From Acidobacteria bacterium RIFCSPLOWO2_12_FULL_66_21 (GTDB taxonomy: Bacteria; Acidobacteriota; Vicinamibacteria; Vicinamibacterales; 2-12-FULL-66-21), in assembly GCA_001767455.1 (NCBI GenBank), contig MELC01000042.1:72068-136067 (forward strand): 64,000 nucleotides of DNA, in the 5' to 3' direction. The position numbers and the translations under genes are program-made. This document shows positions 45,301 through 51,407 of the stretch, in pieces. How positions within the stretch are numbered: position 1 is the first letter of the stretch; every line of letters begins with the position of its first letter. The notes under the pieces were generated by a model. It was not told the origin of the DNA. It saw only the letters and a program-made list of their open reading frames with translations, and searched no databases.

Positions 45301-45516
45301 GCGCTTCGTGACGGGGACGTCAAGACGGCCTGCCAGCAGGCCTGTCCCGCCTCGGCCATCGAGTTCGGCGATCTTCGGGACCCATCGAGCCGGGTGGTGA
45401 AGGCGAAAGCCGATCCGCGCAACTACGCGCTCCTCGACGAGCTGAACACCAAGCCCCGGACGACCTACCTGTCGAAGGTGCGCAACCCGAATCCCGATCT
45501 CGAGGGCGTGGCATGA
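42385..45516 (+). CDS. actB: ActB-like FeS/molybdopterin-fold protein
   Basis: 1043 residues. Extended Tat domain: YWRSLGEIEDGPQF, then TRREMMMLLGAS (RR at 39-40) and lipobox-like LAGC (C58). Residues about 70-740 are a molybdopterin-oxidoreductase fold without cofactor, ActB1. From about 800 the FeS domain ActB2 has four cysteine sets: CIGCNACMVAC, CMHCEDAPCEQVCP, CIGTRYCSNNCP, and CTYCTQ with ACQQACP. Two linkers are odd: residues about 560-600 are repeat-derived and Ala/Arg/Ser-rich, and 751-774 is a 12-residue tandem repeat. GTG 42376 is an alternative start. Confidence 0.92.
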   Translation: MSRTYWRSLGEIEDGPQFRAHLEREFPDGASELPEGVTRREMMMLLGASLSLAGLAGCRRPVEEIVPYVNAPEEIVPGIPRYYATTMPFRRSAYGLIVESHEGRPTKIEGNPLHPSTLGASGSLIQASVLGLYDPDRSPSVMRQGTRKSWSDFVTAWGPLSEAHAADGGAGLAVLSESFSSPTLARLAAELRARYPRLQWATYDAVSDENRLAGLRSATGRDLDLMLRLDRAAVILALDADPLLTDPEMIRHARGFAAGRSAGASGGAMNRLYAVEGVYSLTGAMADHRLRLENRQIAPFLAALAARLAPSEAGALSTSSGQAASLAGASISGVDSRWIDALAKDLLANRGKGLIVAGERQPPAVHAAVCALNTHLGNTGTTVSYYETKDAALPSVNGLASLVSAMNAGAIRTLVILGGNPVFDAPADLDFASAMAKVPQSIALGHTVDETSVKATWHVPRAHYLESWGDARAVGGTLSVVQPLILPLFGGRTPVEVLGLMVGGQDRPGYDIVRETWKPILGEAEFDRKWNRVLHDGFLSGSELPEVVPALTTQPLAELARLRAADASASAQSATARPRRSSESEVGSARPAEALAKAGLEIVFLPSPSLHDGRFANDGWLQELPDPLTKLTWDNPALVSPKTAETLGLASEDLIRLEYADRSLDLPVSILPGMADGVVALTVGYGRQRAGRIGSGVGFNAFTVRSSKAPGFDSGVRLTRLGRTYPLSATQDHGSMEGRPLVREVTLTGLQPRTDTDSHGISQPRKDTEAHGSQAENAHGATLGVFEEAPHHFSLFKEHAYDQGHQWGMTIDLNACIGCNACMVACQSENNVPVVGKVQVAKGREMHWIRVDRYFSGEPTGSPEIVYQPVPCMHCEDAPCEQVCPVAATVHDAQGLNVMVYNRCIGTRYCSNNCPYKVRRFNFFNFTKDTPDILKLAMNPDVTVRARGVMEKCTYCTQRINRGKIDARLAGRALRDGDVKTACQQACPASAIEFGDLRDPSSRVVKAKADPRNYALLDELNTKPRTTYLSKVRNPNPDLEGVA
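43326..43352 (+). repeat. TTCGACAAGCTCAGGGC-type element inside actB
   Basis: An in-frame copy of the widespread CTTCGACAAGCTCAGGG motif, read as ALSTSSGQA. Related inverted copies lie at 32065-32105, 54498-54545 and 59839-59888. Confidence 0.6.
44062..44182 (+). repeat. GCCTTCGCC-family element in frame inside actB
   Basis: About 121 bp with CGCCTTCGCG, CTACGGCGAG, GCGAGGCCCGCCGAAGCC and TTGGCGAAGGCGGGC blocks, as in intergenic copies at 16021, 32857 and 48111. It supplies residues about 560-600 of ActB and keeps the frame. Confidence 0.8.
44635..44706 (+). repeat. 36-bp tandem repeat (CCACGGA/GGACACGGA units) inside actB
   Basis: Two copies, 36 bp apart (44635 and 44671), translate to QPRTDTDSHGIS and QPRKDTEAHGSQ, joining ActB1 and ActB2. 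The DNA is like the CACGAAG-type units of intergenic palindromes such as 2484-2766. Confidence 0.85.
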
Positions 45517-46214
45517 CCGCCCGTCTTCCCCGCCGGCCAGCCTCCGCCAAGGCTACGGCGGCCCGCCGGAGCTTTGGCGAAGGCGGGAGCTTCAGCAGAG
45601 GCGGACGCGTGCTCGGCGTCCTCGCGCTCGCGTCCGTTGTCGCCCTCAGCGGGTGCGCGCGCGGCTGCACGTCGAGCCGCCCTCCCATCCATCTCAATCC
45701 AAGCATGGATAACCAGCCGAAGGTGCTCCCCCAGACGGCCAGCACGTTCTTCTACGACGGCGCGTCCATGCGCCAGCCCGTTCCGGGAACGGTCCCGATC
45801 GGCGGGTTGAAAGAGGACACGGCCTTCTTCACGGGCAAGGGGGCGGACGGTCAGTTCGTTGCGACCATCCCCGTGACCGTGAACGAGGCGCTTCTCGAGC
45901 GCGGGCGCCAGCGGTATGCGATCTATTGCCAGCCCTGCCACGATGCTCGGGGGGACGGCAAGGGGATCCTGTTCCAGCGAGGCAACGTCCCCACGGCCTC
46001 GTTCCACCAGGAGAAGATCCAGAAGTACCCGGACGGGCAGATCTTCGACGTCATCACGAACGGAACCGGGCTGATGTCCGGGTACCGCTGGCCCATCCCT
46101 CCGGCGGACCGGTGGGCGATCATCGCCTACGTGCGAGAGCTCGAACGCAAGCGGCTGGCAAGCGCCACGGGCGCCGCCAAAGCTCCGGCGGACAACCCTG
46201 CGGGCACCAAGTGA
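45513..46214 (+). CDS. actE: ActE-like monoheme cytochrome c lipoprotein
   Basis: 233 residues, ATG overlapping the actB stop (ATGA). Lipobox LSGC with the lipid cysteine at about 48. MDNQPKVLPQ then STFFYDGASMRQPVPGTVPIGG is the hallmark of ActE-type subunits; the heme site is CQPCH (139-143), with a probable Met ligand in TGLMSGYRWPI. The 30 residues before the signal helix are encoded by a copy of the GCCTTCGCC repeat, so the signal peptide has an abnormal arginine- and glycine-rich extension; GTG 45608 is a possible inner start. Confidence 0.9.
   Translation: MTARLPRRPASAKATAARRSFGEGGSFSRGGRVLGVLALASVVALSGCARGCTSSRPPIHLNPSMDNQPKVLPQTASTFFYDGASMRQPVPGTVPIGGLKEDTAFFTGKGADGQFVATIPVTVNEALLERGRQRYAIYCQPCHDARGDGKGILFQRGNVPTASFHQEKIQKYPDGQIFDVITNGTGLMSGYRWPIPPADRWAIIAYVRELERKRLASATGAAKAPADNPAGTK
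45525..45596 (+). repeat. GCCTTCGCC-family element at the 5' end of actE
   Basis: CCTCCGCCAAGGCTACGGCGG and GCTTTGGCGAAGGCGGGAGC blocks lie between the start codon and the signal-peptide codons and remain in frame. Confidence 0.75.
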
Positions 46215-46221
46215 GGGAGAC

Positions 46222-48066
46222 ATGGTGGTGAGCCGCAAGCTGCTGTTCCTGCTCGGTCCCGTTGCCGGCATTGTGATGTTCATCGCCGTCGTCTGGATGG
46301 CGACGGTCTTCGTCGGCAGGAACGAATACAAAGACCCGTACCGGGCGCCTGCCGCGACCGCCGATTCCACGCCCCGCGCGGAAGGGGTGGCCGCCGAGAA
46401 GGACGAAGCGGAGAAGAAAGCGCAGGAGAAGCCCTACGCGGAGGCCGAGTACCGGAGGTTTCCCGTCGTCGGAAGCCGCGTCGCCATCTGGGCGGTCGCG
46501 CAGCTGCATCTGCTGTTCGCGGCGTTCGTCCTTGCCGTCCCGATCTTCGCGTTCATCATCGAGGCGATCGGCTACAAGACCGGCGATCCGCGGTACGACC
46601 GGCTCGCGCACGAGTTCTCGAGGCTCCTCTCCGTCTCGTTCTCGCTCACCGCGACCTTCGGGGCGTTCCTGACGTTCATGCTCATCATTCTGTATCCGAA
46701 GTTCACGAACTACCTGATGAGCGTGTTCTCCCCAACCTTCCTCCCGTACGTCCTTCTCTTCTTCGCGGAAGCCTTCTTCCTCTATACGTACTATTACGGC
46801 TGGGGGAAGTTCCATCCCCTGGTGCATCTTGGTCTGGGACTCGGCCTCAACGTCGTCGGCACGGGCATCATGATGATCGCCAATTCCTGGCTCACGTTCA
46901 TGATGTCTCCGAGCGGGGTCTCGAGCAAAGGGGCGCTCATCTCCCTCACGGACGCGATCTACAACTACACCTGGATGCCGATCAACGTCCATCGATTCAT
47001 CGCGAATATCGCGTTCGGCGGATCGATCGCCGCCGCCTATGCGGCGGTCAAGTTCCTGCAGGCGGAAACCGACGAGGAGCGGGCGCACTACGACTGGATG
47101 GGTTACATCGGGAACTTCGTCGCGATCAGCGCCTTCCTCCCGCTTCCCTTCGCCGGCTACTGGCTCGCGAAGGAGATCTACGCCTACTCGCAGACGCTCG
47201 GACTGACGATGATGGGCGGGGCCTTCTCGTGGCTCTTCATCATCCAGGCGGTCCTGATCGGGAACCTCTTCCTCGCGGCCAACTATTACCTCTGGCTCGG
47301 GATGGGTCGGGTGGAGGGGGCGCAGCCGTTCCAGAGGTTCGTCAAGTACCTGCTCGCCGCGATCGTGCTCTGCTTCATGATCTGGGCGACGCCCCGGTCG
47401 ATCATCGCGACGGTCTCCGAGGTCCGGGCGATGGGCGGATCGGCGCACCCGGTTCTGGGCTTCCTCGGTGTCATGTCCGCGAAGAACACCGCCGTGAACA
47501 TCCTGATCCTCACGACCTTCATGAGCTTCCTCCTCTACCGCCGGACGGGGAAGGTCGCGTCGGTGACGTGGGCGAAGACGGGCCATGCGCTGCAGCTCTC
47601 CATCTTCGCGGCTGCGGCGTTCGTCGTCATCTTCCTGGGCGTTTACGGGTACTTCGTGGAGGCGAGCGTCAGGATCGGCCTCTCGGTGCCCCAGGTCGGC
47701 GCGGTCCTGCTCGCCATGGTGTCAATCACCGCGATCGACATCTTCCTCTTCCGCAAGCCGAGGAACACGGGTGCGGTGCGCTGGGGAAGGATCCCGGCGA
47801 TTTCCCAGTACGTGCTGATCTTCATCGCGGTCACATTCACCTGGCTCATGGGGCTCATGGGCTACGTTCGGTCCGGGCTCCGCCAGCACTGGCACGTGTA
47901 CGGCATCATTCGGGACAACTCCCCCGACGCCTTCACGCCCACCCTTGGCTTCGCGACCGAGGTCGTCTCGGTGACCGTGCTCGCGTTCTTCCTGCTGATC
48001 GGCTTCGTGTTCTGGATCGCGAGCCTGCACGACCGGCCCGATTTCGAGAGGGGTCAGAGCTTGTGA
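46222..48066 (+). CDS. Cytochrome bd-like subunit I (CydA-like) without CydB
   Basis: 614 residues. An extra N-terminal helix (LLFLLGPVAGIVMFIAVVW) and a charged linker precede a CydA-like core of about 12 helices. Core matches: AVAQLHLLFAAF (H about 96, high-spin heme b595 position), AEAFFLYTYYYGWGKFHPLVH, MIANSWLTFMMSP, INVHRFIANIAFGG (H about 257, b558 position) and GYVRSGLRQHWHVYGIIRD (counterpart of GRQPW..GVL). The long quinol-binding Q-loop of CydA is not visible. No CydB follows. It occupies the operon place where alternative complex III has the NrfD-like ActC. Likely takes electrons from the cytochromes rather than quinol; this is inference. Confidence 0.85.
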   Translation: MVVSRKLLFLLGPVAGIVMFIAVVWMATVFVGRNEYKDPYRAPAATADSTPRAEGVAAEKDEAEKKAQEKPYAEAEYRRFPVVGSRVAIWAVAQLHLLFAAFVLAVPIFAFIIEAIGYKTGDPRYDRLAHEFSRLLSVSFSLTATFGAFLTFMLIILYPKFTNYLMSVFSPTFLPYVLLFFAEAFFLYTYYYGWGKFHPLVHLGLGLGLNVVGTGIMMIANSWLTFMMSPSGVSSKGALISLTDAIYNYTWMPINVHRFIANIAFGGSIAAAYAAVKFLQAETDEERAHYDWMGYIGNFVAISAFLPLPFAGYWLAKEIYAYSQTLGLTMMGGAFSWLFIIQAVLIGNLFLAANYYLWLGMGRVEGAQPFQRFVKYLLAAIVLCFMIWATPRSIIATVSEVRAMGGSAHPVLGFLGVMSAKNTAVNILILTTFMSFLLYRRTGKVASVTWAKTGHALQLSIFAAAAFVVIFLGVYGYFVEASVRIGLSVPQVGAVLLAMVSITAIDIFLFRKPRNTGAVRWGRIPAISQYVLIFIAVTFTWLMGLMGYVRSGLRQHWHVYGIIRDNSPDAFTPTLGFATEVVSVTVLAFFLLIGFVFWIASLHDRPDFERGQSL

Positions 48067-48075
48067 AGCACTCTT

Positions 48076-48247
48076 GCGTCGAGCGAGCGCAGCGAGGGAG
48101 CCACGCGAGCCGCCTTCGCCGCCATGCGGCTCCGGCGAGGTCCGCCGTAGCCTTGGCGAAGGCGGAAGCGTGTGCCGGGGCCCCCAGCGCGCGTAGTGTG
48201 CGCGCTGGGGTGGCTATGGGGGTTCGGGGGACGAAGTCCCCCGATGG
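48076..48247 (+). repeat. 5' hairpin repeat, copy C, with a nested element
   Basis: Starts GAGCGAGCGCAGCGAGGGAG, is interrupted at 48111-48171 by a GCCTTCGCC-family element, then continues with an 11-bp-stem hairpin (48182-48210) and the conserved hairpin 48225-48243 (stem CGGGGGAC, loop GAA). It ends 7 bases before the ATG at 48251. Confidence 0.85.
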
Positions 48248-48250
48248 AAA

Positions 48251-48781
48251 ATGACGGTCCCGCACAGTGTCCGGATCGGCGCTCTCGTCCTGGCGACGAC
48301 CGCGTTCTATGGGTATGTCGGCCAACTGGTGCCTCAGAAGGAAGTTCAGCCTCCTCCGGAGGTCGCCATCAGAAGCGATCTGACCACGGCCGACATGGTC
48401 CCGGTCGGCCGCGAGATCATGGCTGGCAAAGGACTCTGCTTCACCTGCCACACGATCGGTAAGACCGGGGCGCTCCGGTTTCCCGACCTCGAAGGCGTCG
48501 ACGTCCGCGCGAAGAGCCGCATACCCGGCCTGAGCGATGTCGAGTACCTCGCGCAATCGATGTACGAACCTGACGCCTACATCGTGCAGGGATTCAATCC
48601 GGGGATGCCCCACATCAACCAGCCTCCGATCAGCCTCACCGATCAGGAGATTCTCTGCGTGATCGCATATCTCCAGACGCTTGGCGGCACACCGACGGTG
48701 ACGCTCCGGACGACGCACCGATACAACGGCGGCACGGCCGCTCCGGCCCCGGGCGCCGCGCCGGGGGGGGGGGCACGATGA
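48251..48781 (+). CDS. Monoheme cytochrome c, membrane-anchored
   Basis: 176 residues. N-terminal helix (IGALVLATTAFYGYVGQLV) with no cleavage motif, then one heme site GLCFTCHTIG (about 62-67) and a later Met (GFNPGMPHIN) as probable axial ligand. The C-terminus is Ala/Gly/Pro-rich. By size and spacing it is a class I cytochrome that could connect the CydA-like protein with the soluble pool. Overlaps the next gene by 4 bases. Confidence 0.88.
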   Translation: MTVPHSVRIGALVLATTAFYGYVGQLVPQKEVQPPPEVAIRSDLTTADMVPVGREIMAGKGLCFTCHTIGKTGALRFPDLEGVDVRAKSRIPGLSDVEYLAQSMYEPDAYIVQGFNPGMPHINQPPISLTDQEILCVIAYLQTLGGTPTVTLRTTHRYNGGTAAPAPGAAPGGGAR

Positions 48782-49593
48782 ACATCCTCGTCGTCCTCGC
48801 CGTCGTCGCTGCGTTCGGGCTCCTTCGCTTCGGTCGCGTTAGCCTGCTGGTCTGGGCCGGCGCCTGGTGGGTGGGAATCTACGTCCTCCTGAGATTCGGA
48901 TTCACTGCCCCGATTCCCGCGTCCGTCGTCTCGCTCTACATGGGAATCGTTTCGATTGCGATCCTGGCGTACGTGTCCTCCAGCCAGGAGCGCCGCGATG
49001 AAATCTCCCGCCCGCTCGTGCGGTTCATGACGGACAAGCGGTACACGGCGTTTCTCGCCGCAACGGTCGTGGCCATCCCGGCGCTCGCGGCCGCGAACGT
49101 CTACGTCCAGATGAACGTCCCGCTCCAGCCTCCGCTCTTCTCGCGGACGGTCCATCCGGCGTCGCCTTCCGAGATCACGGTTCACGACAAGAAGATCGAT
49201 CTCGACGCCGGAGAAAACCCCTTCCGGCATCTCGAGGCGTCGAGTCCGACAGAGTTCCGCACGCACGTCGAGAACGGGCGCAAGGTCTACTACCGGAACT
49301 GCGTCTTCTGCCACGGCGATAACCTGGCGGGCAACGGCATGTTCGTGCATGGGCTGGACCCGATCCCGACCAACTTCACCGACAAGGGGACGCTCCCGAT
49401 GCTTCGCGAGACGTTTCTGTTCTGGCGAATCGCCAAGGGAGGCCCCGGGCTGCCAGAGGAAGGGGGTCCCTGGGACACGGCCATGCCGGCCTGGGAGAAG
49501 TTCCTGAAGGAAGAGGAGATGTGGGAAGCGATCCTCTTTCTCTACGATTCCACGGGGCAGAGGCCTCGCGCCAAGGAGGAGGCCGCGAAGTAA
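48778..49593 (+). CDS. Membrane cytochrome c with three N-terminal helices
   Basis: 271 residues. Three hydrophobic helices (about 1-20, 22-45 and 45-65, with a further one near 85-105) precede a periplasmic monoheme domain: NCVFCHGDNLAG (heme site about 179-183) and WDTAMPAWEKFL with the Met ligand. Multi-helix anchors are rare in such cytochromes. ATG overlaps the previous gene (ATGA), and its own stop TAA overlaps the next ATG (TAATG). Confidence 0.87.
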   Translation: MNILVVLAVVAAFGLLRFGRVSLLVWAGAWWVGIYVLLRFGFTAPIPASVVSLYMGIVSIAILAYVSSSQERRDEISRPLVRFMTDKRYTAFLAATVVAIPALAAANVYVQMNVPLQPPLFSRTVHPASPSEITVHDKKIDLDAGENPFRHLEASSPTEFRTHVENGRKVYYRNCVFCHGDNLAGNGMFVHGLDPIPTNFTDKGTLPMLRETFLFWRIAKGGPGLPEEGGPWDTAMPAWEKFLKEEEMWEAILFLYDSTGQRPRAKEEAAK

Positions 49594-51278
49594 TGACCTC
49601 ACGCGTGATGCGCGCCGCCGCGATTTCGAGCGGATGTCTCGCTTTCCTCATCGCCTTGTTGTGTGCCGTGCTGACAGGATCGGCGCGGGCCGCAGGTCCC
49701 AACATGGGGACCGAGGCGCAGCGGGAGTCAGGCAAGAAGCTCTACCTCACTTACTGTTCGCAGTGCCACGGCGACGCGGGTGACGGCGAAGGCTACGCCG
49801 CCTCGCGCCTGTACCCCAGGCCCCGGAACTTCACGACCGGCAAGTTCAAGGTTCGGACGACCCCCAACGGAGCGCTCCCGACGCACGAGGATCTCGTCAA
49901 CATCATCAAGCGCGGCATGCCATACACGTCGATGCCCGCCTGGCCGAGTCTCTCCGACGGGCAACTGTCGGATCTCGCGTACTTCATTACGACCTTCTCC
50001 CCCGACTTTTCGGATCCGGAGAAAGCCCCCAAAACCGTGTCGCTCCCGGGTGCGCCGAAATCCACGAAGGAGTCAATCGAGCAGGGAAAGAAGCTGTACG
50101 CAGAGACTGGCTGCGACGGGTGCCACGGCACGCTCGGGCGGGGTGATGGGCCTTCGGCTCCGACCCTGGTGGACGACTGGGGTCATCCGATACGCCCGGC
50201 GGACCTCACGCAGCGATGGACTTTTCGCGGAGGCTCGTCCCGCGAGGACATCTTCAGGACGTTGAGCACGGGGCTCAATGGGACGCCCATGCCGTCGTTC
50301 CTCGACGCGCTGAAGGACGAGGAGCGATGGGCGATGACGGACTTCATCGATTCCCTCTCGGAAAGCCACGACCCCGGCTACACCGACCTCGTCGTCGCCA
50401 GGCACGTCCTGGATCCCATCGACCTGACCAAGGGGACCGCGTACTTCGAATCCGCCCGTGTCGCGCGCTTTCCGATCATCGGACAGATCACCGAGCCCGT
50501 CCGCGAGTTCCATCCGCCGACGACCTCCGTGACCGTTCAGGCGATCTACGACACGGAGTCGATCGCCCTCCTCGTTCGATGGCACGACATGAGCGCGCAG
50601 AAGACCGGGAAAAACGGGCCGTCGCTTCCCGTGCCTCCTGAAGAGGAGGAGGGGGCGCCGGCGCCCGCCGCCGCCGGCGGCGCACAGGCAGTCACGGACC
50701 CCTTCGCCGAGGAACAGCCGGCTCCGGCCGCCCAGGCATCCGAGTTCTCCGATGCCGTCTCGATCCAGGTTCCTTCGCAGGTGCCGACCGGCGCCCGCAA
50801 GCCCTACTTCATCTTCGGCGACGCCCAGAACTCGGTGGATCTCTGGTTCTTCGACCTGGCCCGCCCCGATCCCGTTCAGTTCACCGGCCGCGGAAGCGGG
50901 AACATCGCTCCCAACGACACGGGCGATCTCACCGGCGTTGCGAGCTACGACCAGGGAGAATGGTCGGTCATCTTCAAACGGCCCCTTCGCGCAACCTCGG
51001 GCGCTCCGTTCTCGCCCGGACAGTTCATGCCGATCGCCTTCTCGGTCTGGGACGGGCTCTCGCGCGAGCGGGGCAACAGGCGAGGTCTCACGGTCTGGTA
51101 CTCCCTCTACGTCGAGCCGGAAACGGTGCCATCGGCCGTCGGCCCGATGGTGAAGACGGCGCTGCTCATTCTCGCCATCGAGCTGGCGGTGATCGGCTGG
51201 GTGCGGTGGCGTTACGGCTCTCGCACCCGCGGGGAATTCGGCGGTAAACCGACGCAACCGGCAGCCACCAGGGCGTGA
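49593..51278 (+). CDS. Diheme cytochrome c fused to an ethylbenzene-dehydrogenase-like heme domain
   Basis: 561 residues. Signal peptide; two heme c sites CSQCH (55-59) and CDGCH (174-178) with Met motifs GMPYTSMPAWP and LNGTPMPSFL; then residues about 250-520 form a beta-rich domain (VTVQAIYDTESIALLVRWHD, YFIFGDAQNSVDLWFFDLA) like the heme-b-binding gamma subunit of ethylbenzene/DMSO-family dehydrogenases, and a C-terminal helix (LLILAIELAVIGWV). A Pro/Ala/Glu-rich linker of about 45 residues divides it. Likely the periplasmic electron acceptor or donor of the complex. Confidence 0.87.
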   Translation: MTSRVMRAAAISSGCLAFLIALLCAVLTGSARAAGPNMGTEAQRESGKKLYLTYCSQCHGDAGDGEGYAASRLYPRPRNFTTGKFKVRTTPNGALPTHEDLVNIIKRGMPYTSMPAWPSLSDGQLSDLAYFITTFSPDFSDPEKAPKTVSLPGAPKSTKESIEQGKKLYAETGCDGCHGTLGRGDGPSAPTLVDDWGHPIRPADLTQRWTFRGGSSREDIFRTLSTGLNGTPMPSFLDALKDEERWAMTDFIDSLSESHDPGYTDLVVARHVLDPIDLTKGTAYFESARVARFPIIGQITEPVREFHPPTTSVTVQAIYDTESIALLVRWHDMSAQKTGKNGPSLPVPPEEEEGAPAPAAAGGAQAVTDPFAEEQPAPAAQASEFSDAVSIQVPSQVPTGARKPYFIFGDAQNSVDLWFFDLARPDPVQFTGRGSGNIAPNDTGDLTGVASYDQGEWSVIFKRPLRATSGAPFSPGQFMPIAFSVWDGLSRERGNRRGLTVWYSLYVEPETVPSAVGPMVKTALLILAIELAVIGWVRWRYGSRTRGEFGGKPTQPAATRA

Positions 51279-51288
51279 GAGCTAGCGA

Positions 51289-51400
51289 ACGAATTTCGCC
51301 GCGAGCGAGGGCAGCGAGCGAGCCACGCGAGCGGAGCGGGGCCGTGGGGTCCCCGCGAGCGAGCGTGTAAGGGGGTTCGGGGGACGAAGTCCCCCGATGG
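51289..51400 (+). repeat. 5' hairpin repeat, copy D
   Basis: GAGCG-rich part, GGGGTCCCC (near 51347) and hairpin 51378-51396 (8-bp stem CGGGGGAC, loop GAA). GATGGAGGATTG and the ATG at 51408 follow, so the ribosome site is at the hairpin's foot. About 85% identical by eye to copy E. Confidence 0.88.
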
Positions 51401-51407
51401 AGGATTG

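Noticed and set aside
46222..48066. Annotating the gene simply as cytochrome bd quinol oxidase subunit I
   Set aside because: There is no CydB and no visible Q-loop, and the neighbours are cytochromes c and ActAB, so a quinol oxidase label would mislead.
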